From Sediminivirga luteola (GTDB lineage: Bacteria; Actinomycetota; Actinomycetes; Actinomycetales; Brevibacteriaceae), in NCBI RefSeq assembly GCF_014639315.1, contig NZ_BMFY01000010.1, positions 95,676 to 159,675 of the forward strand: DNA of 64,000 nt, in the 5' to 3' direction. Positions 1 to 7,999 of this stretch are shown here, in pieces. Every line of letters starts with the position of its first letter. Within the stretch, counting starts at the first letter, position 1. The notes beneath the pieces are model-generated. The model was not told where the DNA came from, ran no database searches, and saw nothing but the letters and a program-made list of their open reading frames with translations. A program made the position numbers and the translations under genes.

Positions 1-150
1 CGGCTCGTCGCCGAGGGATTGAGCAATCAGGACATCGCTGAACGTCTGGTGATCAGCCGGCGCACCGCCGAAGAGCACGTCTCGAAGGTGCTGCGCAAGC
101 TCGGTGCCAGCTCACGCGTGGCCGTGGCCAGGATGCTGCCGCAGCCCTGA
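1..150 (+). CDS. LuxR-type response regulator/HTH protein, C-terminal fragment
   Basis: The window opens inside this gene. Frame 1 runs without a stop to TGA at 148-150 and reads as the last 49 residues of a LuxR/FixJ-type helix-turn-helix. The recognisable core is [20 protein letters not shown], followed by [14 protein letters not shown], with the usual recognition-helix spacing. The N-terminal sensor or receiver domain is outside the window, so neither signal nor target can be stated. It converges on the GntR gene with about 20 bp between them. Confidence 0.8.
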   Translation, partial: RLVAEGLSNQDIAERLVISRRTAEEHVSKVLRKLGASSRVAVARMLPQP

Positions 151-171
151 ACCCCGGCTCGTACCGGAAGC

Positions 172-903
172 TCAGCCGGACTGCTCGCCCAGGAAACCCC
201 GCAACAGGCTCTCGGTGCCCGCGGCGTGCTCGGCGGCGACCGCCTCGGCGGTGGCCGCATCGCCGGCGATGACGGCCTCGACCAACTGCCGGTGCTGCTC
301 CTGACTGTGCTCCAGGTTGACCTGCAGGAGCGGGATCATGTCGAGCAGATGGTTGATCCGGGTGCGGACATCGGCGACGGCCCGCAGCAGGCTCGGTATA
401 CCGGCGCACTCGGCCACCAGCAGATGCAGGCGGGAATCAAGCCGGCGGTAGGAGTGCTCATCGGCGCCGGCGGAGTCCGCGAGCGCCGACCGCAGCGCCT
501 CGACCTGGGCCGGGCTCAGCGCGGCCGCGGCCGCGCGCCCTGCCGCGGCGGTGTCCACGATCATGCGGAACTGGAGGGCGTCGTCGAGTTCCCCGGGATC
601 GGGCTTCTCCACCCGGACGGCGATGCCCTCAGGTTCCTCCTGCGGCTCGCAGACGAAAGCGCCCCCGTACCTGCCCCGGCGAACCTCCAGGTAACCGGCG
701 CGCTGAAGCTCGGCGATCACCTCGCGGAGGGTGCTCCGGGAGACGCCCAGCTGCTCGGCGAGTTCCCGCTCGCTGGGCAGCCGCTCGCCAACCGGTACCG
801 AGCCGAGCCGGATGAGCTGGAGCATCCGCGCCATCGTCTCCTCGAAGGCGTTGCCGGACCGCACCGGCCCCAGCAGCGGGCCGACGCCGGGTACCTCGCT
901 CAT
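172..903 (-). CDS. FadR/GntR-family transcriptional regulator of the adjacent catabolic cluster
   Basis: A 243-residue protein with an N-terminal GntR winged helix (ERLPSERELAEQLGVSRSTL, then REVIAELQRAGYLEVRRGRYGG) and a helical FCD-type effector domain in the rest. I chose the ATG at 903 (MSEVPG) because the in-frame codon at 945 only adds a Pro/Gly/Arg leader. It is divergent from the permease and four enzyme genes, and FCD regulators usually control neighbouring catabolic genes, so it probably senses a substrate or intermediate of that cluster. A TGGT-N6-ACCA palindrome at 1141-1154 overlaps the -35 element of the permease promoter and is one candidate operator. Family confidence is high, target and ligand are inferred. 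Confidence 0.85.
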   Translation of the reverse strand: MSEVPGVGPLLGPVRSGNAFEETMARMLQLIRLGSVPVGERLPSERELAEQLGVSRSTLREVIAELQRAGYLEVRRGRYGGAFVCEPQEEPEGIAVRVEKPDPGELDDALQFRMIVDTAAAGRAAAAALSPAQVEALRSALADSAGADEHSYRRLDSRLHLLVAECAGIPSLLRAVADVRTRINHLLDMIPLLQVNLEHSQEQHRQLVEAVIAGDAATAEAVAAEHAAGTESLLRGFLGEQSG

Positions 904-1147
904 GACGGGCCTCCCGGCGGGATCGGTCCGGCGGCCGCCGGGCACGGGTGCGGGTTCATCTTCACAACATAGCGTGAGGCGCGCGGTGTATCATCCCCTG
1001 CCTCCGATGCGGTCACCGGCGCATGCACGCGCACCCGCCACCGGGCGGCGGGGCATACCGCGCCCGCACGACCACCGTTCCGGCACCTGCCGGAACGCGG
1101 CGCGAGCCTCATGCTGGCTCCACCCCGGCCGGCCCTCATCTGGTTCC

Positions 1148-1208
1148 TTGACCACCGATGAGACGTGGATTACATTAAAGCCAGCCTTTGGCCCGGAAAC
1201 AGACCTTT
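1148..1208 (+). promoter_or_regulatory. Promoter of the permease gene, copy A of a repeated promoter element
   Basis: TTGACC (1148-1153) lies 16 bp before TTACAT (1170-1175). The stretch 1158-1208 (ATGAGAC.TG.ATTACATT, then TTTGG and CAGACC) recurs with one indel upstream of the glutamine-synthetase-like gene. Similarity covers spacer, -10 and downstream flank, so it is likely promoter plus operator rather than chance -10 likeness. Confidence 0.6.
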
Positions 1209-1311
1209 GGCTCCCGAATATGCCCACGGACGATGCCGGCACACCGGTGCGGGCACGGCATGCGCCGCCCGCACCGACCGCACGGGATCTCCCATACCAA
1301 CGGCGGTATCC

Positions 1312-2760
1312 ATGGCATTCAAGAAAGCCCTCAGCAAGAACGTCGACTACACCGACGTCGACTCCAGCTACCTGGCGAACCGGCAGCTCAAGAAGGGTGC
1401 GGCCGGGTGGGTCCTGCTCGCCGGCCTCGGCGTCGCCTACGTCATCTCCGGTGATTTCTCCGGCTGGAACCTGGGCCTGGCCGAAGGCGGCTGGGGCGGC
1501 CTGCTGATCGCCTTCCTGCTCATGGGCCTGATGTACACCTGCATGGTGTTCGGCCTGGCGGAGCTCTCCTCCACGCTGCCGACCGCCGGCGCCGGATACG
1601 GCTTCGCCCGGCGGGCACTGGGCCCGCTGGGCGGATTCGCCACCGGCATGGCGATCCTGATCGAGTACGCCGTGGCACCGGCGGCCATCGCCACCTTCAT
1701 CGGCGGTTACGTGCGGGCCCTCGGCCTGCCGGAGTCCGTGCCGATCTGGGTCGTCTACCTGCTGTGCTACGCGCTCTTCGTGGGCATCCATCTGTGGGGC
1801 GTCGGCGAGGCGCTCAAGGTCATGTTCGTCATCACAGCGGTCGCGGTCGTCGCGCTGCTCGCCTTCGTGATCGGCACCGTGCCTCATTTCGATGCCGCCA
1901 ATCTGTTCAACATCGAGCCGACCCAGGCCGCCGGCGCCTCGGAGTTCCTGCCGTTCGGCTTCTCCGGGGCGGTGGCCGCGCTGGTCTTCGGCATCTGGTT
2001 CTTCCTCGCCGTCGAGGGCGTGCCGCTGGCCGCGGAGGAGTCCGCCAACCCCAAGCGGGACATGCCCCGGGGCATCATCACCGCCATGCTGATCCTGCTG
2101 TTCTTCGGCGCCAGCGTCCTGCTCCTGGTGCCCGGCACGGCCGGCGCCGATGCGATGGGTGTCTCGGACAATCCGCTGCCGGAGGCGTTGCGGCACATCT
2201 ACGGCGCCGACTCCGCACTGGCGACCTTCGTGAACTGGGCGGGCCTGTTCGGGCTGGTCGCGAGCTTCTTCTCGATCGTCTTCGCCTACTCCCGGCAGTT
2301 GTTCGCGCTCTCCCGGGCCGGGTACCTGCCGACGGTGCTCTCCCTGACGAGCAAGCGGAAGACGCCGTACCTGGCGCTCATCGTGCCGGGCACCATCGGC
2401 TTCGCCCTGGCGGCGTGGCTGCAGGACGGCGGCCTGCTGATCAACATCGCGGTCTTCGGGGCCACCGTCTCCTATGTGCTGCTGAACCTCTCGCACATCA
2501 TGCTGCGCCTGCGCGAGCCGGACCTGCCCCGCGGCTACCGTACGCCGGGCGGCATCGTGACCACCTCCATCGCGCTGGTCCTGGCCGCCGTGGCGGTGGT
2601 GGCGACGTTCTTCGTGGATGTCCTGGCTGCGGGCATCACCGCGATCATCTTCCTGCTGGCCATCGCGTACTTCTGGTTCCACTCTCGGCACCGGCTCATC
2701 GCCCGGGCGCCGGAGGAGGAGTTCGCCGCGCTGGCGAAGGCAGAGTCCGAACTCCAGTAG
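1312..2760 (+). CDS. APC-superfamily permease, ethanolamine permease type
   Basis: An integral-membrane protein of 482 residues with about 12 hydrophobic segments. The pattern fits amino acid-polyamine-organocation transporters and most resembles ethanolamine permeases (N-terminal GWVLLAGLGVAYVISGDFSGW; FFLAVEGVPLAAEESANPKRDMPRG split over the middle loop). Start: ATG 1312 (MAFKK); an upstream in-frame codon at 1165 lies inside the promoter and is rejected. No strong Shine-Dalgarno is visible before 1312. It heads the ligase/hydrolase/dehydrogenase cluster, and its promoter resembles the ligase promoter, so both are probably induced together. Ethanolamine is the inferred substrate; a polyamine or other amino alcohol is possible. 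Confidence 0.82.
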   Translation: MAFKKALSKNVDYTDVDSSYLANRQLKKGAAGWVLLAGLGVAYVISGDFSGWNLGLAEGGWGGLLIAFLLMGLMYTCMVFGLAELSSTLPTAGAGYGFARRALGPLGGFATGMAILIEYAVAPAAIATFIGGYVRALGLPESVPIWVVYLLCYALFVGIHLWGVGEALKVMFVITAVAVVALLAFVIGTVPHFDAANLFNIEPTQAAGASEFLPFGFSGAVAALVFGIWFFLAVEGVPLAAEESANPKRDMPRGIITAMLILLFFGASVLLLVPGTAGADAMGVSDNPLPEALRHIYGADSALATFVNWAGLFGLVASFFSIVFAYSRQLFALSRAGYLPTVLSLTSKRKTPYLALIVPGTIGFALAAWLQDGGLLINIAVFGATVSYVLLNLSHIMLRLREPDLPRGYRTPGGIVTTSIALVLAAVAVVATFFVDVLAAGITAIIFLLAIAYFWFHSRHRLIARAPEEEFAALAKAESELQ

Positions 2761-2834
2761 CGCCGGCGTGCACGGCGCAGCACGAGGCGCAGCCAGCCGC
2801 CCGCCGGCCCTCACGGGGTCGGCGGGCGGTCGCC

Positions 2835-2899
2835 TTGACGGAAAAATGAGACCTGAATTACATTGGACATCAGTATTTGGCGTGAAATCAGACCATTAA
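2835..2899 (+). promoter_or_regulatory. Promoter of the glutamine-synthetase-like gene, copy B of the repeated element
   Basis: TTGACG (2835-2840), 17 bp spacer, TTACAT (2858-2863) is a good sigma-70-type promoter. From 2846 the sequence repeats copy A: ATGAGACCTGAATTACATT, then TTTGG, GAAA and CAGACC. The gene starts at 3016, leaving an untranslated leader of about 145 nt in which I see no clear riboswitch. Confidence 0.65.
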
Positions 2900-3015
2900 A
2901 CGTTGTCCTGGAGCGGCCCTCTCGCGGGCACGCAGTGCTCCGCCCATAGCCCAACGCCACCAGCGGCGTCACCGACAGCTCCATCGACAGTCCATCGACA
3001 AGGAAGCGAATCGCC

Positions 3016-4395
3016 ATGACCACTGCGTCCGATCCGAGCACCCGCGGCATGCTGACCCTGGAGGATCTGCACGCTCTGGCGGCCAGCGGCGAGATCGACA
3101 CCGTCATCGTCGCGATCACCGATGTCCAGGGCAGACTGCAGGGCAAGCTCCTGGGTGTCGACTTCTTCCTCAACGAGGTCGCATCGCACGGCGCGGAGGG
3201 TTGCAACTACCTGCTCGCGGTCGACGTGGAGATGAACACCGTCGACGGCTATGCCATGTCCTCCTGGGAGAGCGGCTATGGCGATATGGTCTTCCAGCCG
3301 GACATGGCCACCCTGCGCCGCATCCCGTGGCTGGAGGGCACCGCGCTGGTGGTGTGCGACGTCCTCTGGCTCGACGGCACCCCGGTCGTCCAGTCCCCGC
3401 GCCAGATCCTCAAGCGCCAGCAGGACCGGCTGGCCGCGCGGGAACTCGAGGCGTTCTCCGGGACGGAGCTGGAGTTCATCGCCTTCGACACCAGCTATGA
3501 GGATGCCCAGGACAGCGGATACCGCGAACTGGTGCCGGCCAACCGCTACAACGTCGACTACTCGCTGCTCGGCTCCACCCGGGTCGAGCCCCTCATGCGC
3601 CGGATCCGCAACGCCATGTCCGGGTCGGGCTTCTACGTCGAGGGCACCAAGGGAGAGTGCAACTTCGGCCAGCACGAACTCACCTTCCGGTTCAGGGACG
3701 CCCTGGGCACCTGCGACAACCACGCCATCTACAAATACGGCGCCAAGGCCATCGCCGCGCAGGAGGGCAAGGCCATCACGTTCATGGCCAAGTACGACGA
3801 GCGCGAGGGCAACTCCTGCCACATCCACTTGAGCCTGCGCGGCACCGACGGCAGCACGGTCATGGCGGGCGAGCGCGACCACGGCTTCTCCGAGCTCATG
3901 GAGCAGTTCATCGCCGGCGTCCTGGCGGCACTGCCCGAACTGACCTACTTCTTCGCCCCGAACATCAACTCCTACAAGCGTTTCGCCAAGGGCAGCTTCG
4001 CCCCGACGGCGATCGCCTGGGGCTTCGACAACCGCACCTGCGCCGTCCGCGTCGTGGGTCACGGGCCCAGCCTGCGTGCGGAGATCCGCGTCGGCGGCGC
4101 GGACCTCAACCCCTACCTGGCGACCGCCGCCATCATCGCCGGCGGCCTGCACGGCATCGAGAACGCGCTGGAGTGCCCGCCCCTGGTGGCCGGCAACGCC
4201 TACGAGGCGGCGGCGGACCAGCTGCCGACCACCCTGGCCGAAGCCGCCGCGCGGCTGGATCGCTCCGAGCTGGCTCGCGCGGCCTTCGGCGACGATGTGG
4301 TGGACCACTATGTCAACGCCGCCCGCGTGGAGCTGGAGGCGTTCGAGAAGACCGTCACGGACTGGGAGCGCGTGCGTGGCTTCGAACGTCTCTGA
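3016..4395 (+). CDS. Glutamine-synthetase-like gamma-glutamyl-amine ligase (GlnA4/PuuA type)
   Basis: 459 residues covering both glutamine synthetase domains. Visible signatures include GTELEFIAFDTSY (metal-binding Glu of the catalytic domain), EGTKGECNFGQHEL, NSCHIHLSLRG, NSYKRFAKGSFAPTAIAWG (ATP-binding loop) and RVVGHGPSLRAEIRVGGADL. The family ligates glutamate to amines at ATP cost. With an ethanolamine-type permease and an SDR beside it, the closest functional model is gamma-glutamylethanolamide synthetase (GlnA4 of Streptomyces coelicolor) rather than ammonium assimilation. AAGGAAG at 3000-3006 is well placed for ATG 3016. The next gene starts inside its 3' end. Substrate is inferred from context. 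Confidence 0.85.
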   Translation: MTTASDPSTRGMLTLEDLHALAASGEIDTVIVAITDVQGRLQGKLLGVDFFLNEVASHGAEGCNYLLAVDVEMNTVDGYAMSSWESGYGDMVFQPDMATLRRIPWLEGTALVVCDVLWLDGTPVVQSPRQILKRQQDRLAARELEAFSGTELEFIAFDTSYEDAQDSGYRELVPANRYNVDYSLLGSTRVEPLMRRIRNAMSGSGFYVEGTKGECNFGQHELTFRFRDALGTCDNHAIYKYGAKAIAAQEGKAITFMAKYDEREGNSCHIHLSLRGTDGSTVMAGERDHGFSELMEQFIAGVLAALPELTYFFAPNINSYKRFAKGSFAPTAIAWGFDNRTCAVRVVGHGPSLRAEIRVGGADLNPYLATAAIIAGGLHGIENALECPPLVAGNAYEAAADQLPTTLAEAAARLDRSELARAAFGDDVVDHYVNAARVELEAFEKTVTDWERVRGFERL

Positions 4396-5434
4396 ACCGG
4401 ACACGCCCGGTGCCACGGTGAGGCGGCCGCGGATCGGCATCACGACCTATCAGCAGCCGGCACGCTGGGGCGTCTGGGATGAGGAGGCCGCGCTGCTGTC
4501 CTCGACCTACCTGGACTGCGTCGTCGCCGCCGGAGGCACCCCGCTCCTGCTACCGCCGACCGGGAGCGATCCGACCCTCGTGGAGGACCTGGACGGCCTG
4601 GTCATCGCCGGCGGCTCCGATGTGGGGGCGGAGCGCTACGGCGCCGAGCCGCATCCGCTCACCCAGCCGCAGTCCCACCGCGACGATCACGATCTCGCCC
4701 TGGCCGGCGCCGCGCTGAAGGCCGGTCTGCCGCTGTTCGCGATCTGCCGCGGCCTGCAGGTGGTCAACACGCTCCTCGGCGGCACCCTGATCCAGCATCT
4801 GCCCGATGTCCTGGACACCACCGCGTACCAGCCGGCGCCGGGGGTGTTCGGCCGCATGCGCGTGCAGACCGAGCCCGGCAGCATGGCGGCGGCGCTGCTG
4901 GGCGCCGAGGCCGAGGTGTCGGTCTACCACCACCAGGCGGTCGACCGCGTCGGCCGCGGCCTGCGGGTGACGGCGCGCACCGCCGACGGCGTCATCCAGG
5001 CCCTGGAACTGGACCCGGACCAGGACGACGTCGCGGCCATACCGGATGCCGGGGGACCTGCGACGGACGCGAGGCACGCCTCCGGCGGGCACGCCTCGAC
5101 CGGCCCCGCGGCCACCGCCGCCGGGCACCCGGCCCCCGGGCACGCCTCCACCGCCGCCGGGCCGGAAAAGCCCGGCTGGATGCTGGCCGTGCAGTGGCAT
5201 CCGGAGCGGACCGTCCAGGACCTGCGCCTCTTCGCCGCATTCGTCGCCGCGGCGCAGGCGCACCGGGACCGTCGCCATGCGGGCACGCCGGACCCATCGA
5301 ACTCAGCCGGCTCAGCGGCCACGCCCCCGGCTCCAGCGGACACGATCAGCACCTCAGCACCGCCGGATGCCGGCGGGCAGGAACGTCCCCGCCGCGACAC
5401 GATGCGGCGGCACCAGGCGCACGAAAGGAGCTAA
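4376..5434 (+). CDS. Gamma-glutamyl amidohydrolase, class I GATase-like peptidase C26 (PuuD type)
   Basis: A cytoplasmic hydrolase expected to split the oxidised gamma-glutamyl conjugate and return glutamate. The catalytic nucleophile is Cys124 (FAICRGLQVVN); His275/Glu277 (AVQWHPE) complete the triad. GTG 4376 is preferred over GTG 4418 because GGGAG at 4364-4368 stands 7 nt before it; this gives a 20-nt overlap with the ligase gene. Two stretches are abnormal for the family: residues about 222-266, rich in Ala/Gly/His/Pro, between the nucleophile and the catalytic His, and a Pro/Ser/Thr-rich tail after about residue 300. The fold core is otherwise intact, so the enzyme is probably active. 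Confidence 0.85.
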   Translation: MASNVSEPDTPGATVRRPRIGITTYQQPARWGVWDEEAALLSSTYLDCVVAAGGTPLLLPPTGSDPTLVEDLDGLVIAGGSDVGAERYGAEPHPLTQPQSHRDDHDLALAGAALKAGLPLFAICRGLQVVNTLLGGTLIQHLPDVLDTTAYQPAPGVFGRMRVQTEPGSMAAALLGAEAEVSVYHHQAVDRVGRGLRVTARTADGVIQALELDPDQDDVAAIPDAGGPATDARHASGGHASTGPAATAAGHPAPGHASTAAGPEKPGWMLAVQWHPERTVQDLRLFAAFVAAAQAHRDRRHAGTPDPSNSAGSAATPPAPADTISTSAPPDAGGQERPRRDTMRRHQAHERS

Positions 5435-5440
5435 GGCACC

Positions 5441-6805
5441 ATGAGCACTGTGTACGAGGTCGTCAATCCGGCCACCGAGGAGATCGTGCGCCAGGTGGAA
5501 CTGGCCGATGAAGCCGCCACCAATGCGGCCATCGAGCGCGCCCACCGCGCCTATGAGTCATGGCGGGACGTCGCACCGGCGGACCGGGCGCGGCTGCTGC
5601 GCCGCTTCGCCGATGCGGTGGACGCGGACGTGGAGAACCTGGCGCAGCTGGAGGTCGCCAACGCCGGGCACACCATCGGCAACGCCCGCTGGGAGGCCGG
5701 TAACGTCCGCGACGTGCTGGAGTACTACGCGGCGGTGCCCGAGCGGCTCTTCGGCCGGCAGATCCCGGTCGATGGCGGTGTCACCGTCACGTACCAGGAA
5801 CCGCTGGGCGTGGTCGGGGTGATCGTGCCGTGGAACTTCCCGATGCCGATCGCCGGCTGGGGCTTCGCACCGGCGCTGGCGGCCGGCAACACGGTCGTGC
5901 TCAAGCCCGCCGAGGTCACGCCGCTGACGGCGATGCGCCTGGGCGAGCTTGCGCTGGAGGCGGGCCTTCCGGAGGGTGTGCTGACCATCCTGCCCGGCAA
6001 GGGCTCGGTGGTGGGCAGCCGGTTCGTGACGCATCCGCTGGTACGGAAGGTGGTCTTCACCGGCTCGACCGAGGTGGGCAAGCGGATCATGGCCGGCTGC
6101 GCCGATCAGGTCAAACAGGTGACGCTGGAACTCGGCGGGAAGAACTCGAACATCGTCTTCGCCGATGCCGACCTCGCCGAGGCCGCCGCCAACGCTCCCG
6201 GCGGCGTGTTCGACAACTCGGGACAGGACTGCTGCTCCCGCTCCCGTCTCCTGGTGCAGGCCAGCGTGTACGAGGAGTTCATGGCCGAGTTCGAGAAGGC
6301 CGTCACGGCGTTCCGCGTGGCCGATCCGGCCGATGAGTCGGCGCAGATGGGTCCCCTGATCACCGCGGCGCACCGCGAATCGGTGGCCCGCTACGTCGAC
6401 GCCGGCGAGGTCGCCTTCCGCGGCCGGGCTCCGGAAGGACCGGGCTTCTGGTTCCCGCCGACGGTGCTCACCCCCGGTTCGACCTCCACGCCCGATTTCA
6501 CCGAGGAGATCTTCGGCCCCGTCGTCTCCGCGGTGCCCTTCGAGACGGAGGAGGACGCGATCCGGATCGCCAATGACACCGAGTACGGCCTCTCCGGTTC
6601 CATCTGGACCAACGACCTGGACCGGGCGCTACGGGTCTCCCGCGCGGTGCAGGCCGGCAACCTCTCGGTGAACTCGCATTCCTCGGTGCGCTACAGCACG
6701 CCGTTCGGCGGATTCAAGCAGTCCGGCCTCGGCCGGGAGCTCGGGCCCGACGCCGTGGAGGCCTTCACCGAGACCAAGACGGTGTTCTACGCCACCAGGC
6801 GCTGA
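5441..6805 (+). CDS. NAD(P)+-dependent aldehyde dehydrogenase (PuuC-like)
   Basis: 454 residues of the ALDH superfamily. Asn133 (PWNFP), Glu230 (VTLELGGKN) and the catalytic Cys264 (NSGQDCCSRS) are all in place, as is the GFKQSGLGRELG segment near the C-terminus. GGAG at 5427-5430 precedes ATG 5441, and the gap to the hydrolase is only 6 bp. In the proposed pathway it oxidises the gamma-glutamyl aldehyde to the acid; if the starting amine is ethanolamine, the product would be gamma-glutamylglycine. It is slightly short for the family but no motif is missing. Confidence 0.9.
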   Translation: MSTVYEVVNPATEEIVRQVELADEAATNAAIERAHRAYESWRDVAPADRARLLRRFADAVDADVENLAQLEVANAGHTIGNARWEAGNVRDVLEYYAAVPERLFGRQIPVDGGVTVTYQEPLGVVGVIVPWNFPMPIAGWGFAPALAAGNTVVLKPAEVTPLTAMRLGELALEAGLPEGVLTILPGKGSVVGSRFVTHPLVRKVVFTGSTEVGKRIMAGCADQVKQVTLELGGKNSNIVFADADLAEAAANAPGGVFDNSGQDCCSRSRLLVQASVYEEFMAEFEKAVTAFRVADPADESAQMGPLITAAHRESVARYVDAGEVAFRGRAPEGPGFWFPPTVLTPGSTSTPDFTEEIFGPVVSAVPFETEEDAIRIANDTEYGLSGSIWTNDLDRALRVSRAVQAGNLSVNSHSSVRYSTPFGGFKQSGLGRELGPDAVEAFTETKTVFYATRR

Positions 6806-6924
6806 TCGCCCGGACGCTGCGGCTGCCCGTGGGCGGTCGTGGCCGTCCGCTTCGTCCCTGATCTGCTCTTTTCACCGGTTCTCCCACTCGATACGGCGCG
6901 ACGCCGAAGGAAAGGTACTCCACC

Positions 6925-7707
6925 ATGGCAAAGGAAATCGTCTCCAACCGGCTGGCCGGGAAGGTCGCCGTCATCACCGGCGGCGGTTCGGGCATCGGCA
7001 AGGCCAGCGCGCAGCGGATGGCCGCCGAGGGCGCCCGGATCGTCATCGGCGATCTGGACCCGGCAGCGGGCCAGGCCGTCGCCGCCGAGCTCGACGGCAC
7101 CTTCGTCGAGGTCAACGTCGCCGATGAGGAGCAGGTGAAGAACCTCTTCTCCACCGCCGCGGAGGTGTACGGGCAGGTGGACATCGCCTTCAACAACGCG
7201 GGCATCTCTCCCGCCGACGACGCCTCCATCACCGAGACCGGCCTGGATGCCTGGCGCCGGGTGCAGGAGGTCAATCTGACTTCGGTGTACCTGTGCTCCA
7301 AGTACGCCCTGGAGCACATGCGTCCGCGGAAGTCCGGTTCCATCATCAACACGGCGTCGTTCGTGGCGCTCATGGGCGCGGCGACCTCGCAGATCTCGTA
7401 CTCCGCCTCGAAGGGCGGGGTGCTGGCGATGTCGCGGGAGCTCGGCGTGGAGTTCGCCAAGGAGGGCATCCGCGTGAACGCGCTGTGCCCGGGGCCGGTG
7501 AACACGCCGCTGCTGCAGGAGCTCTTCGCCAAGAACCCGGAAGAGGCGCAGCGTCGTCTGGTGCATGTGCCGATGGGCCGGTTCGCCGAGGCGGAGGAGC
7601 TGGCGGCGGCAGTGGCGTTCCTGGCCAGCGACGATGCCTCCTTCATCACCGCCAGCACGTTCCTCGTCGACGGCGGCATCACCTCGGCCTATGTGACGCC
7701 GCTCTGA
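6925..7707 (+). CDS. Short-chain dehydrogenase/reductase (SDR), candidate gamma-glutamyl alcohol dehydrogenase
   Basis: 260 residues, classical SDR: cofactor loop TGGGSGIG (18-25), NNAG (90-93) and the catalytic Ser145, Tyr159 and Lys163 (SYSASKGG). Asp43/Asp45 after beta2 (VIGDLDP) favour NAD(H) over NADP(H). It is the last gene of the cluster and sits 119 bp behind the aldehyde dehydrogenase, with AAGGAAAGG before ATG 6925 and a terminator behind it. The cluster has no PuuB-like amine oxidase. An alcohol-oxidising SDR fits a hydroxyl-bearing substrate such as gamma-glutamylethanolamide. Family assignment is firm; the substrate is inferred. Confidence 0.85.
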   Translation: MAKEIVSNRLAGKVAVITGGGSGIGKASAQRMAAEGARIVIGDLDPAAGQAVAAELDGTFVEVNVADEEQVKNLFSTAAEVYGQVDIAFNNAGISPADDASITETGLDAWRRVQEVNLTSVYLCSKYALEHMRPRKSGSIINTASFVALMGAATSQISYSASKGGVLAMSRELGVEFAKEGIRVNALCPGPVNTPLLQELFAKNPEEAQRRLVHVPMGRFAEAEELAAAVAFLASDDASFITASTFLVDGGITSAYVTPL

Positions 7708-7748
7708 TCCGCTGATCATCGGCTGCGCGGCTCTGCCGCGAACGGCAA

Positions 7749-7811
7749 AGACCCACGGCTGTGTCCCACCGCAGATCCCCGGTGGATGTCTTCGAACAGT
7801 CGTGGGTTTCT
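7749..7811 (+). terminator. Terminator behind the SDR gene
   Basis: AGACCCACGGCTGT (7749-7762) pairs with ACAGTCGTGGGTTTCT (7796-7811) with one mismatch and a bulge; an inner CCACCG/CGGTGG stem sits in the loop, and the right arm ends in a short T-rich stretch. Confidence 0.7.
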
Positions 7812-7892
7812 GCTCGCTGTCCCACCGGCATGACGGCCCGGTGTCTGTGACGGCCCGGTGCCTGGCCGGCATGACGTTTGAGGGGGCATGAC

Positions 7893-7926
7893 GAAGGGGA
7901 CCTGCGAATCCTCGCAGGTCCCCTTC
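7893..7926. terminator. Perfect 15-bp hairpin between convergent genes
   Basis: GAAGGGGACCTGCGA (7893-7907), loop ATCC, TCGCAGGTCCCCTTC (7912-7926). It lies between the converging SDR and LPXTG genes and can act in both directions; there is no long T-run on either side. Confidence 0.75.
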
Positions 7927-7947
7927 GCTGTAGCCTCTTCTACTCGG

Positions 7948-7967
7948 ATCTAGCCTCAGAGCTAGAT
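7948..7967. repeat. 7-6-7 AT-rich inverted repeat downstream of the LPXTG gene
   Basis: ATCTAGC, loop CTCAGA, GCTAGAT. A second perfect palindrome CGCTTAAGCG follows at 7980-7989, just before the LPXTG stop. Together they may form the 3' end of that transcript; no protein site is known to me. Confidence 0.45.
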
Positions 7968-7999
7968 TCCCTCATAGAACGCTTAAGCGACGTGAGACG

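Noticed and set aside
991..2814. Very long open frame opposite the permease gene
   Set aside because: A shadow of high-GC codon bias: composition is Gln/Arg/Gly/Asp-rich with no fold-like pattern, and the plus-strand frame is clearly a transporter. The same holds for long frames opposite gyrA, gyrB, the DUF445 gene and murJ.
1158..2894. Repeated promoter module as GlnR nitrogen-control boxes
   Set aside because: GAAAC-like words occur, but the GTnAC-N6-GAAAC spacing of the GlnR consensus is not met in either copy.
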